Assembly (NCBI GenBank): GCA_963669435.1
Contig: OY770025.1
Location: 2,542,001 to 2,606,000 of the forward strand
Reading direction: 5' to 3'
Length of the DNA stretch: 64,000 bases
From: CALJFL01 sp963669435
GTDB taxonomy: Bacteria > Pseudomonadota > Gammaproteobacteria > Pseudomonadales > Halieaceae
Each line of letters starts with the position of its first letter. The stretch's first letter is position 1. The notes beneath the pieces were generated by a model. The model saw nothing but the letters and a program-made list of their open reading frames with translations. It was not told the DNA's origin and did no database searches. Shown here one piece after another: positions 8,133 through 16,993 of this stretch. The position numbers and the translations under genes were made by a program.

Positions 8133-9116
8133 ATGGAACTGGCAGTTTATGCAAATGCTAACGAGACGATAGGGGAGGGTCATGTAGTGCGTTGCTTGAC
8201 CCTGATATCTTATCTCCGCTGTAGTGCCATTTTCTGGATGTTCAGGTCCTTGACTGAGCGCACCAGAGACTTGCTGCTTAACATCGAGGGCCTTAATTTG
8301 ATTCCCCTTGATGATCCCTCACAGCTAGGAGTAAAGCTTCGTCAGTTAAATGCAGATGTTTTTCTGGTTGACGATTACGAGCATGATCTTAGCCGCAGAT
8401 TGGTTGATAACAATCAGCCGCTTGTGGTCTTTGATGATCTGGCTAATAGAAAAATCGATTGCGACGTACTGATCGATGGAAATCCTGCCCGAGATAAAGC
8501 GAGTTATAGTTCATTGGTGCCTGGTTCATGCGATTGTCTGGTCGGTGCAGAATATACTCTCGTAGATGCGCGGTATCAGACTGGGCACAATGACCATAGA
8601 CCACGCCACGTTCACGTATTTTTTGGTTCAACCGATCCATGTGCACTGTCGTACGATGTCACGCGTTATTTATGTGAACAGTACCAAGGTTGGACTTTTA
8701 GTTTGGTAGCAACGCGAGAGACGCCGCATCTTCAGCAGATTATGGAGTTGGAGAAGAGGTGTGATAACTTGAATCTGGAGTTTGAGCCGGAGAGTTTAGC
8801 TTCAGGTTTGTTGAAAGCAGAGTACGCGATAGGAGCGCCAGGAATTGCGACATGGGAGCGGTTAGCCGCCGGCTGTGTGACGGGGCTGATTTCCTTGAAT
8901 GAATATCAGGCTGACATACTCGATGATTTGGAAGTCGCGGGCTACGTCTACCATTTGTGTACTGGTGCTGAGCTGCCAGATATTTGTGCATCGATCGACA
9001 GCTTCTTATCGCTAGCTGTCCCGCTTAACCGTGTTCGAGAGTGTGATTGGAAAGGCGGTGTGAGATTGAAAGATGTACTCGCGGAACTTCTGAACGAAAA
9101 AGATCCAGATGGATAA
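8133..9116 (+). CDS. pseG: UDP-2,4-diacetamido-2,4,6-trideoxy-altropyranose hydrolase, PseG
   Basis: Removes UDP from the diacetamido sugar before condensation with PEP. The GT-B-like fold is recognised by the N-terminal G-x-GHVVRCLTL motif (about 14-24; the His is catalytic in the family), by VFDDLANRKIDCDVLIDGNPA in the middle, and by the C-terminal GAPGIATWERLAAGCVTGLI nucleotide-binding region. The 327-residue length is normal. Only one base separates it from the upstream aminotransferase, and its end overlaps pseH by eight bases, the usual PseG/PseH pairing (in some species the two are fused). Confidence 0.92.
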   Translation: MELAVYANANETIGEGHVVRCLTLISYLRCSAIFWMFRSLTERTRDLLLNIEGLNLIPLDDPSQLGVKLRQLNADVFLVDDYEHDLSRRLVDNNQPLVVFDDLANRKIDCDVLIDGNPARDKASYSSLVPGSCDCLVGAEYTLVDARYQTGHNDHRPRHVHVFFGSTDPCALSYDVTRYLCEQYQGWTFSLVATRETPHLQQIMELEKRCDNLNLEFEPESLASGLLKAEYAIGAPGIATWERLAAGCVTGLISLNEYQADILDDLEVAGYVYHLCTGAELPDICASIDSFLSLAVPLNRVRECDWKGGVRLKDVLAELLNEKDPDG

Positions 9117-9624
9117 TCGTGTTCGTTTAGTTCGTTTAGTTCGTTACTCGAAGCATCACGACGAGCAGACTGTCTCCTGGCTACATTCGCCAGAGATGAA
9201 AGAGACCTTTGGCCTGTCGTATAGCCCTACACTTGCGGAGCATCGCAGATGGATATCCGAGCAGGAAAACCTGTACATGTGGGCGATAGAGTATGGCTCG
9301 CAGCATGTGGGAAATGCATCACTTAGGTTGGAATCACGACATAGTAAGGCTCTATTGGAGATATATGTCGGCGCGGTTAGCTGTAGAGGGAAAGGGGTCG
9401 GACGGGAAGCCCTGGTTTCGGTACTGGAAATCGGGTTTTCTGACCTTGGTCTTAATCGTATTCATTTGTTTACTCGAACGACGAATACAATCGCTGAAAA
9501 GCTTTATCGAGACGTCGGTTTCAGGTTGGAGGGTACGGAACGCCAGTCCATTCTCCAGAACGAAGAATACTTGGACCAGAACCTATGGTCATTGCTCGCG
9601 TCAGAGTGGACCAGCAGAAAATGA
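9109..9624 (+). CDS. pseH: Pseudaminic acid pathway N-acetyltransferase, PseH
   Basis: GNAT-fold enzyme of 171 residues that acetylates the C4 amino group made by PseC. The acetyl-CoA pyrophosphate loop is seen in GAVSCRGKGVGREAL (about 87-101), followed by the conserved LGLNRIHLFTRTTNTIAEKLYRDVGF region. It overlaps pseG by eight bases and the WbqC gene by four (ATGA), so the three are co-translated. Its N-terminal codons contain three near-perfect 9-bp repeats (VRL VRL VRY at 9121-9147), which look like slippage DNA. Confidence 0.88.
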   Translation: MDNRVRLVRLVRYSKHHDEQTVSWLHSPEMKETFGLSYSPTLAEHRRWISEQENLYMWAIEYGSQHVGNASLRLESRHSKALLEIYVGAVSCRGKGVGREALVSVLEIGFSDLGLNRIHLFTRTTNTIAEKLYRDVGFRLEGTERQSILQNEEYLDQNLWSLLASEWTSRK

Positions 9625-10325
9625 ACTACGATGTGGCAATAATGCAGCCCACTTACCTTCCATGGGCTGGATACTTCAATCTTATTTCTTCGGTTAGAAC
9701 TTTTGTTTTTTTGGATGATGTGCAATTTTCGAAGTCAAGTTGGCAGAGTAGAAACCGTATAATTATGAATGGAGAAGTTAGTTGGCTAAGTGTTCCGATT
9801 AGCCATTCCCGAGGCCAGTTGATAAACGAAGTCAGGGTTCGAAGAGAGGCAGCTTGGCCAGAAAAACACGTAAAAAGTCTGGAGCAAGCGTATAGCAGAG
9901 CTCCCTATTTCACAGACATCAGTTGTATCATTGAGAGTTTGCGGGGCAGCAGAGCGACAATACTGGCTGACGTTAATGTGGCATTGATCGAATTGATATC
10001 TCAACGTTTGGGGTTCGAATGCCGCTTTCTGAGGAGTTCCGGGTATCCACGTTGTCAGGGGCGAAGCGAAAGCTTGCTGCAGTTGATTAAAGAACAATCT
10101 GCACGAAGTTATCTTTCACCAGAGGGAGCTCGCGAGTATCTTCAGGCAGATGGGTTGCTGCCTTGTGAGGAGGTTGAAGTCTATTTTCAAAACTATGAAC
10201 CAACGGTCTATCCACAGCGCGGGTCGCCCGGCTGGATTTCGCACCTGTCGATTCTAGATGTTGTGGCCAATATTGGGTGGGAATCGGCCAAGGAATATGT
10301 ACGTGGCGCGCGAAGAAGTGTTTAA
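9621..10325 (+). CDS. WbqC-like family protein
   Basis: A 234-residue protein of the WbqC family, found in O-antigen and flagellar glycan loci and biochemically uncharacterised. The family signature is the N-terminus: IMQPTYLPWAGYFNLI (about 7-22), then FLDDVQFSKSSWQSRNRI (33-50), with later W-I-SHLSILDVVANIG near the C-terminus. ATG 9621 overlaps the pseH TGA, which decides the start over a longer upstream frame. Often found next to class III or DegT aminotransferases and methyltransferases, as here, which suggests a role in building a sugar amide. That role is inference. Confidence 0.85.
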   Translation: MNYDVAIMQPTYLPWAGYFNLISSVRTFVFLDDVQFSKSSWQSRNRIIMNGEVSWLSVPISHSRGQLINEVRVRREAAWPEKHVKSLEQAYSRAPYFTDISCIIESLRGSRATILADVNVALIELISQRLGFECRFLRSSGYPRCQGRSESLLQLIKEQSARSYLSPEGAREYLQADGLLPCEEVEVYFQNYEPTVYPQRGSPGWISHLSILDVVANIGWESAKEYVRGARRSV

Positions 10326-11193
10326 GTTAAGGGTGCACCCCAGGTATGGTTACAAATTCGTTTCTCCTACGCCTACGGAGGAAGAGATTGCTCAATACTA
10401 CGCCGAGGAGTTTTACGCCAGCGAAGCCCCGATACAGGTCAACGATTCCAGCCTGGATGTGCAGCGCCGAGATCAAGCCTTCTATGAATCGTGGCGGAAT
10501 GACCTCGCAGATATTATAGAGTCTCACTTCGGATCAAATGACATTGCAGTCTTCGACTTCGGGTGTGGATGGTGCGAAACACTCCGTCTAATGCGGGACA
10601 GGGGTATGCGATGCTATGGCCTGGATACCGCGCCGGAAGCAATAGCCTATGGAAAATCGATCGGGCTGGAGGTTCGAGTTTCCGACCTTAAAGTGATCAA
10701 CCCCTTCGATCGCAAATTCGACGTGCTTATAGTTCAGAATGTTCTCGAGCACCTTTCGAATGCTGAGTCCTTCGTCGAGCAGGCGGCCGAAGATGTACTT
10801 GTTCCGGGAGGTTTGTTAATTATTGATGTGCCGAACGAATTCAACGCTCTACAGTTGACCGGGCGTGAGGTTAACTCCCTGGACGAGTGGTGGGTCGCGC
10901 CACCAGCGCACCTGAACTACTTTAGCCGGGTTTCGCTTCGCGCTCTTGTGGAAGATAAGGGGTTTCATGTTGTGGATGAGATCGCCTCATTTCCCCTGGA
11001 GATTTTTCTTCTAATGGGCCGAAACTATGTTGGCGAGCCGGAACTAGGGAGAAAATGTCATGAAGAGCGCATGCTCTTTGAAGAAAACCTGCGTAAAACC
11101 GGTAGGACCAAGGTGCTTCACGATTTTTATCGAGCTCTGGCGGCGCAAGGTCTGGGTAGACAGATACTGATGGTGGCAGAAAGGGGACCCTGA
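10297..11193 (+). CDS. Class I SAM-dependent methyltransferase (Methyltransf_11/23 type)
   Basis: A 298-residue methyltransferase with an N-terminal segment (residues 1-70) before the Rossmann fold. Motif I is VFDFGCGWCETL near 83-94, the acidic loop is CYGLDTAPEA, and the motif IV-like VLIVQNVLEHLSNAE and motif VI-like PGGLLIIDVPNEFN follow. The chosen ATG 10297 lies five bases after AGGA and within the wbqC end. It overlaps pseI by one base (TGATG). Position directly before pseI suggests it methylates the nonulosonate or a substituent. The substrate is not known. Confidence 0.8.
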   Translation: MYVAREEVFKLRVHPRYGYKFVSPTPTEEEIAQYYAEEFYASEAPIQVNDSSLDVQRRDQAFYESWRNDLADIIESHFGSNDIAVFDFGCGWCETLRLMRDRGMRCYGLDTAPEAIAYGKSIGLEVRVSDLKVINPFDRKFDVLIVQNVLEHLSNAESFVEQAAEDVLVPGGLLIIDVPNEFNALQLTGREVNSLDEWWVAPPAHLNYFSRVSLRALVEDKGFHVVDEIASFPLEIFLLMGRNYVGEPELGRKCHEERMLFEENLRKTGRTKVLHDFYRALAAQGLGRQILMVAERGP

Positions 11194-12242
11194 TGTTTCG
11201 TGTTGGTGAATTTGAAATTGGCCCCGGGTGTAGACCGTTTGTAGTAGCGGAGCTGTCAGGAAACCATAACGGATCAATGTCTAGAGCTCTTTCGCTGATC
11301 GATGCTGCGTACGAGGCAGGCGCTGACGCAGTGAAGCTGCAAACATACAAACCGTCAACTATGACCCTCGATTCAAGGGGCGACGGCTTTCTGATAGAGG
11401 ATGAGTCAAGCTCCTGGCGGGGGTCAACCTTGTATGAGTTGTATGAAAAGGCACATACACCCTGGGAGTGGCATGACGAGCTGTTTGCGCATATCAGAAG
11501 GAAGGGTATGATCGCCTTCAGCTCACCTTTTGACGAATCATCTGTAAGTTTCCTGGAGTCTTTGAATTGCCCGATCTACAAAATAGCATCTTTTGAAATA
11601 ACCGATTTACCCTTAATCGAGTGTGTCAGCAGCACTGGAAAGCCAATGATCCTTTCCACAGGTATGGCTTCTTTACCTGAAATACAAGAAGCGCTGGATG
11701 TAATTCGAAGTACTGGCAACAACCCGGTGGTGTTATTGAAATGCACCAGTACTTATCCCGCATCTCCGGCCAATACCAACTTGCGCACTATGCAGGACTT
11801 GATGCGGTGGACTTCAGAGTTAGTGGGGCTCTCGGATCATTCCATGGGTTCGGCGGTGGCGGTAGCAGCAGCGGCGATGGGTGCTGTAGTAATAGAAAAG
11901 CACCTAACGCTTTCCAGGCAAGACGGCGGAGTGGACGCAGCCTTTTCCATGGAGCCAGAAGAGTTCAAAATTTTGGTCTCAGATGTCAAGGTGGCCCACG
12001 ATGCGATTGGGGAAGTTCGCTATGGCGGGACTCTGGATGAGCAAAAGAATAAGGCGTATCGAAGATCGATATATTTTTCCCGCGACTTGCCCACTGGACA
12101 CGTGCTTTCGCAGGAGGATATTGTAATAGTTCGGCCCGGGCTCGGTCTGGAGCCCAAGTATCGCGACGCAATTCTTGGTAAGAAGTTGATCGTAGATGTA
12201 CAGCGGGGCACGGCGAGCAGATGGGAGGTCTTTGAAGGTTAG
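11193..12242 (+). CDS. pseI: Pseudaminic acid synthase, PseI (NeuB family)
   Basis: Condenses the 6-deoxy-diacetamido sugar with phosphoenolpyruvate to form the nine-carbon nonulosonate. The 349-residue protein has the NeuB TIM-barrel start (VVAELSGNHNGSMSRALSLI, 17-36; EAGADAVKLQTY), then the substrate-binding FSSPFDESSVSFLE, KIASFEITDLPLI and STGMASLPEI blocks. The C-terminal SAF (antifreeze-like) domain is at about 280-345, with the YRRSIYFSRDLPTGHVLS entry and a GLGLEPKY loop. The ATG shares a base with the upstream stop. PseI is preferred over NeuB/LegI because PseB, PseC, PseG and PseH are all present. Confidence 0.92.
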   Translation: MFRVGEFEIGPGCRPFVVAELSGNHNGSMSRALSLIDAAYEAGADAVKLQTYKPSTMTLDSRGDGFLIEDESSSWRGSTLYELYEKAHTPWEWHDELFAHIRRKGMIAFSSPFDESSVSFLESLNCPIYKIASFEITDLPLIECVSSTGKPMILSTGMASLPEIQEALDVIRSTGNNPVVLLKCTSTYPASPANTNLRTMQDLMRWTSELVGLSDHSMGSAVAVAAAAMGAVVIEKHLTLSRQDGGVDAAFSMEPEEFKILVSDVKVAHDAIGEVRYGGTLDEQKNKAYRRSIYFSRDLPTGHVLSQEDIVIVRPGLGLEPKYRDAILGKKLIVDVQRGTASRWEVFEG

Positions 12243-12539
12243 CTTTTCATCTCTCTCTGAAAACTATCGTGACTGTATGGCCCCGCTGATTATCTGCTGA
12301 CACTCATGATTTCCTACATCCTTCTCTATAAGTTGAGCCGGACTCTCCTAGCTGGGGAGCCTTTCATTGTGCCAATGCCCTCACCCCGCGCAATCCACTT
12401 ATAGAATTGGTTACTGCTGTTCAAAAAAAATCGGGCCACCTTTAACGCCTGGTTAGATCAAACGCCGGTTCGAATATGTAAAGATTGGGCACATAAATTG
12501 CTCGAGCTAAGCGATAAATGAGTTACATTTAGCCAACAT

Positions 12540-14486
12540 ATGCTTTATCGCGCCGATATAGATGGACTAAGGGCAATTGCGGTTGTCACGGTCGTGCTGT
12601 TTCATGCAGGACTCGACTCTTTTGGGGGCGGTTATGTCGGCGTCGACGTCTTCTTCGTTATTAGTGGTTACTTAATCACAGGCATAATTGTTGAAGACTT
12701 GGAGAAGGGCGACTTCAAGCTTTTGCATTTCTATGAGCGCCGTGTCCGAAGGATTCTCCCCGCTCTATTAGCACTAATCTTCTTTTGCTTTCCATTCGCA
12801 CTACTCTGGCTGGTGCCGAGCGATGTTAGAGCTTTCTCACAAAGTGTTGCCGCAGCCGTAGCGTTTATCTCAAATTTCTACTTCTGGAAACAAAGTGGCT
12901 ATTTCAACCATGGCGCGGAGTTTGAGCCACTGCTCCATACCTGGAGCTTAGCCGTAGAGGAGCAGTACTACGCTATCTTCCCACTACTTTTGCTACTTGC
13001 CTGGAAGCTAGGTAGAGGGAGAGTAGTTTTTATACTGATTTCTATTTCAGTGGTTAGTATGAGTTTGGCAATTTGGAGCCCATACGGCGGAAGTGAAGCG
13101 AAGTTTTTCCTTTTGCCGACTCGAGTCTGGGAGTTACTGCTTGGAGCGCTCAGTTACTTTTGTGTCGATAGAATCCGGGATTCGAGGTACCTGGCGAGAG
13201 AGCTTCTGAGCCTACTTGGATTGGCGTTGATTTTGTTCGCAGTATTTACCTACGATTCAACGACGCCTGCGCCTAGTGAATATACGCTAATACCCACTTT
13301 TGGCGCGGCACTTCTAATTCTATTTTCTGTAAAGGGAACAGTTTCCCACACCATACTGAGCCATAAGTATTTCGTTGGCATTGGTTTAACGTCGTACAGT
13401 ATATATTTATGGCATCAACCCATTTTTGTTTTTAGTCGCCATTCACCATGGGCAGATCGATACAATGAAATGCTGCCCTTCCTGATTGGCCTGTCATTTC
13501 TATGCGGTTGGCTAAGTTGGAAGTACGTCGAATCTCCCTTTCGCAGGGCGGGATCATTCCCTGGATTTTCCGGTAAAAGAAAGGCGCTGCTTTTGGTATC
13601 AGCATCATTTCTTCTATTTTTGACGGGTATTTATGGCGGTTTGGGAGGGTTCGACAGTTTATACGATGATGCTGAGACAGCTATTTTGACTACTCTGGAG
13701 AGATCTAGTACACCGATCTGCAGCAATGCTGTAACTTTTTGTAACGAGGGGGACTTCAAGCGGGAAGATATATTGTTGCTGGGCGATTCGAATGCATATC
13801 ATTTTTCGTCTGCGCTTCAAGATGCAGCGTACAGCCAGGGTGGAAAATTGTTCAATGTGACCCTCGGGGGGTGTCTGCCACTTGCTAAGTTCTACCGGTT
13901 GAATCAATCCAGGGAGTTCAATGAAGGATGTCATGTATTCAATACTCAACTCCTCCACACCATTGATTCCGGCAAATTTTTTCCTGGAACCGTCGTTGTA
14001 TCGGCCGCCTGGTTGCTCTACTTGAGGGGCGAGAACTTCTACTCTGATGTGGATGAACTGGGGGACAGAAAGATTAATGATATGATTTTGTCATTGGACG
14101 GTAAAAAGGCTCTTGACGAGGATATTGAAGAAGAGTTCTTCAGGTACCTGGATTTCATGCTAACAACGCTTAGTGATTATTCGAATTCATTGGTTGTGGT
14201 AGGCCCGATACCCCCATCGCTAACTAACTTTAAATCGCGAGCTGCACTTCTACCGCAAGGGCAAGCATCCAGGGTAAGCGATTTTGAAGAGAATGCCGAT
14301 GGGTTGATTCGTCATCTGGAACTGGCGAGAGATGAGTTAGGTTTTAAACTCCTGTTACCACATGAAGCGTTATGTGACCAAGAATACTGCCGTACGTTTG
14401 ACAAGGGAGGCCATCTGTATGGTGATCCAACGCATTTTTCTCGTTATGGCCAAGAGAAAATTATGTCGCCTCTCTTTAATTTCTAA
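12540..14486 (+). CDS. OafA/YrhL-type membrane acyltransferase with SGNH domain
   Basis: A two-part envelope enzyme of 648 residues. Residues 1 to about 345 are an acyltransferase_3 membrane domain with about ten transmembrane helices, the family start YRADIDGLRAIAVVTVVLFHAG (catalytic-type His22) and the R-R motif ERRVRRILPAL. The C-terminal SGNH domain has GDS with Ser417 in LLLGDSNAYHF and ends with DPTHFSRYGQEKI, containing the catalytic DxxH. Members O-acetylate LPS O-antigen or other surface glycans: the membrane part brings acetyl groups across and the periplasmic domain transfers them. It follows the nonulosonate cluster after 297 bp in which I see no gene, and probably decorates the same glycan. 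Confidence 0.88.
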   Translation: MLYRADIDGLRAIAVVTVVLFHAGLDSFGGGYVGVDVFFVISGYLITGIIVEDLEKGDFKLLHFYERRVRRILPALLALIFFCFPFALLWLVPSDVRAFSQSVAAAVAFISNFYFWKQSGYFNHGAEFEPLLHTWSLAVEEQYYAIFPLLLLLAWKLGRGRVVFILISISVVSMSLAIWSPYGGSEAKFFLLPTRVWELLLGALSYFCVDRIRDSRYLARELLSLLGLALILFAVFTYDSTTPAPSEYTLIPTFGAALLILFSVKGTVSHTILSHKYFVGIGLTSYSIYLWHQPIFVFSRHSPWADRYNEMLPFLIGLSFLCGWLSWKYVESPFRRAGSFPGFSGKRKALLLVSASFLLFLTGIYGGLGGFDSLYDDAETAILTTLERSSTPICSNAVTFCNEGDFKREDILLLGDSNAYHFSSALQDAAYSQGGKLFNVTLGGCLPLAKFYRLNQSREFNEGCHVFNTQLLHTIDSGKFFPGTVVVSAAWLLYLRGENFYSDVDELGDRKINDMILSLDGKKALDEDIEEEFFRYLDFMLTTLSDYSNSLVVVGPIPPSLTNFKSRAALLPQGQASRVSDFEENADGLIRHLELARDELGFKLLLPHEALCDQEYCRTFDKGGHLYGDPTHFSRYGQEKIMSPLFNF

Positions 14487-14901
14487 GCTTTGCTCGGCCT
14501 CGAGCAATACCACTCTTCAGTTTGCTTCGTTCATGAGCAGTGAGGTCAATCATATGTACGTCGGAAGTATGTCAACGGCTGGAGCAAGAGCGAGTTGAAT
14601 GCCCGGGTTCAGTGGAGGATATGGTGGCCGCCAGGCCGGCTGAGATCTGGAGTACGGCGTGGAGCGAACAGCGTGATAGTTACCAGAAAATCTTTTGTAC
14701 TTTAATGCATTATTCCCTAGGGCAATGGGCCGGGGGACGATTATCATATGGGAGTGATCGACAAGGATAGTAACTGCCGTCTCTTTTATCTGTGTTGCGG
14801 CACGATGGCTTCTGGATTGGATGGGGAGTATGTGATCGAAACTTTGCAGGTCGATGCCCAGAATGTTTCGGCTATGCTTGTCTGTATGTGGGGTGCTAAC
14901 A
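14487..14901. other. Gene-poor gap with possible gene debris
   Basis: A 415-bp gap between the acyltransferase and the radical SAM gene. It contains several short open frames; the best is a 54-codon ATG frame at 14748-14912 that runs into the next gene. Its product contains LFYLCCGTMASGLDGEYVIE and matches no family I recognise. I see no strong promoter, terminator or RNA here. It may be a degraded coding region or an untranslated leader. Confidence 0.4.
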
Positions 14902-15963
14902 ATGTCCAGTAAAAAAGAGAATTACTTCGAGGCCCGCGCACGACAGTTTTTAGTTTCCGAGGAGGAGTTGAAGGCCGTCGCAAGCCCACCAAAAAACGCT
15001 CTGGTAGAGCTAACCAATGCTTGTAATCATGCATGCATATTTTGTAAGAACCCGGATCAAAACAGGGCGGCTTCAACCTTAAGTATCCCTATCTTTACGG
15101 ATTTCATTCAACAAGCTGTTGAGATGGGGTTACTGGAAGTTGGCTTATACGCGACGGGTGAGCCGTTCCTGACTAAGAATATAGAAGAATACGTTTCGAT
15201 TGCGAAATCATCCGGCGTTAAGCGAGTATATCTGACAACAAATGGGGCGCTGGCTTCTCTGGACGCGGTGAAATCATGCGTAGAGTCAGGTCTCGATAGC
15301 ATAAAGTTTTCAATCAATGCGGCCAGCAGAGAAGATTACCGTATCGTTCATGGAGTAGATGACTTTGATAAAGTTCTCAGCAATGTAAGAGGAATTTATG
15401 AGTGGAAAATACGAAATTCAATACCGCTGCAACTGCTATGTTCATGTGTGATTATCCCCGCCCTGAAAAATGTAGAACAAAGTCATCGGAGCATATTTCA
15501 AGAATACTTCGAAGATATCGCCTATGGATATGCAGGTAGTCAGGGGGGGCAAGCATTCGATTTACCATTTGATGGGTCACTTAAAGATAACGTGTTTGGT
15601 GATCTCAATGTCAGTAAGGCGGTAGAGGATATTGAACCCTGCCAAATGGTCTGGAACAGATATCACCTCACTGCGGAAGGCTATTTGACCGCATGTTGTG
15701 TCGACTATGAAAATGACCTGGTCTTTGGTGATCTTAAAAGGAATCAGCTCTCAACGATTTGGAACAATGATCTGGCGAGAAAGTTGCGGCAGGCTCATAT
15801 AGATAAAAAGCTGAACCATCTGTTGTGTAAGCAGTGTTTAACCAATTGCTCGGCATCTCATAAACCCCTTTCAGACATTCCAATCAATAAGAAACCGGTA
15901 TCCGTAATCAAAAAACAGACTGATCGCCTGGAGAAACGATTCATCGAAATAGAGCAACTGTAA
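14902..15963 (+). CDS. Radical SAM protein with SPASM-type C-terminal cluster domain
   Basis: A 353-residue radical SAM enzyme. The Cys41-xxx-Cys45-xx-Cys48 motif (ELTNACNHACIFCKN) binds the SAM-cleaving 4Fe-4S cluster, and GLYATGEPFLTKNI gives the GEP-like SAM contact. A C-terminal SPASM/twitch region holds further cysteines: EPCQMVWNRYHLTAEGYLTACC, then GDLKRNQLSTIWN and LLCKQCLTNC. Families with this layout modify peptides, sugars or cofactors, and in glycan loci often do aminotransfer or dehydration of sugars. ATG 14902 (MSSKKEN) is chosen over an upstream ATG that lacks family residues. It ends the plus-strand block and converges with the minus-strand genes. Substrate unknown. Confidence 0.85.
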   Translation: MSSKKENYFEARARQFLVSEEELKAVASPPKNALVELTNACNHACIFCKNPDQNRAASTLSIPIFTDFIQQAVEMGLLEVGLYATGEPFLTKNIEEYVSIAKSSGVKRVYLTTNGALASLDAVKSCVESGLDSIKFSINAASREDYRIVHGVDDFDKVLSNVRGIYEWKIRNSIPLQLLCSCVIIPALKNVEQSHRSIFQEYFEDIAYGYAGSQGGQAFDLPFDGSLKDNVFGDLNVSKAVEDIEPCQMVWNRYHLTAEGYLTACCVDYENDLVFGDLKRNQLSTIWNNDLARKLRQAHIDKKLNHLLCKQCLTNCSASHKPLSDIPINKKPVSVIKKQTDRLEKRFIEIEQL

Positions 15964-16129
15964 ACTTGCCTTCATCCACCGACCTTCGTCTCCTCCAGCT
16001 TTGCTACCATCAATGTATTGAGCAAATATAAAGCTACCGCAACAACTTTGGTTGCTCACAACAGATTGATTATGAGATGCCGGTCACGCGTGGTAAATGA
16101 CGCCTGCCAGCGGACCTTCTAGCAGGTGG

Positions 16130-16993
16130 CTATCCAGGTTGAATCTGACCGTCAGCTATAATTTGGTCCTCGTCCAGTTCAGCGTTGGCTTCTATAAACT
16201 GTGCAGGATTCTTATAGCTGGGTACAGGTTTCGCTACTCCCGGCTTAATACCCACCGCCACCCAGCCCACAGGTAAGCTGGTGCTGGAATGGGGGCCTCT
16301 GTCGACAATCCACGCGGTCAATGTACCAACCAGCCGACTTGGTAGAAGAAACAGGAATCTGGCAAGTTTTCCAAGGAACGAGCCTTTGAAGATGAGCCTG
16401 GCGTCTTCGGCGAGTGCATAGTTAAAGAAATGGTTTGCTGCGGCTGTCGATGAACTGGAAGGGTCAACTTCTACTGACTCGAACCCTGCGCGCTTATACC
16501 ATGCCGACAGGCCGAATCGGGTGGGCCGTTGAAAGTCAAAAGGTATTTCGTGCTCGTGGTAAACGAATGGCACGTTAATAAATAGTGCGCCCCCCGGTTT
16601 CAGGACTCGGAATGCTTCAGTGAAAAATTGGTCCGGCAACTCAATGTGCTCCAACGAACTTGTTGAAAGAACCACATCCACACAATCGTTGGTCAAGGGG
16701 ATTTTCTTTACATCGCAGAGGATATCGTATTGTGTGATGCCTTTATTCTCTCTTCCCGCAACAGGATGCTCCTGGGCGATGTAGGTCGACTCGCTGAAGA
16801 AAGGTTTATACCTCTGATGTCCGGCGCCTGCGTCCAATACGACGCCTGAACGAGCGTGAGCCGAAGCCCGCATTAGGAAATCGAAAACTATCCGGGATTG
16901 ATACACCCAACCCCACCCCAGAGTGGAGGAAAAATATTGCTTTAGTTCATGATGATTGAACTTTTCATTGCTGACGGATTCAATTTCTGGCAT
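16130..16993 (-). CDS. Class I SAM-dependent methyltransferase
   Basis: A 287-residue methyltransferase of the Methyltransf_11 group. Motif I is VVLDAGAGHQRYK (51-63), the motif IV/V region is DVVLSTSSLEHIELPDQFFTEAFRVLKPGGALFINVPF, and FVYHEHEIPFDFQRPTRFGL is a pattern typical of methyltransferases in O-antigen loci. It is the last gene of the minus-strand glycan block, and its start overlaps the end of the upstream 367-residue gene by 14 bases. A capping or decorating role on surface polysaccharide is plausible; acceptor unknown. Confidence 0.8.
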   Translation of the reverse strand: MPEIESVSNEKFNHHELKQYFSSTLGWGWVYQSRIVFDFLMRASAHARSGVVLDAGAGHQRYKPFFSESTYIAQEHPVAGRENKGITQYDILCDVKKIPLTNDCVDVVLSTSSLEHIELPDQFFTEAFRVLKPGGALFINVPFVYHEHEIPFDFQRPTRFGLSAWYKRAGFESVEVDPSSSSTAAANHFFNYALAEDARLIFKGSFLGKLARFLFLLPSRLVGTLTAWIVDRGPHSSTSLPVGWVAVGIKPGVAKPVPSYKNPAQFIEANAELDEDQIIADGQIQPG

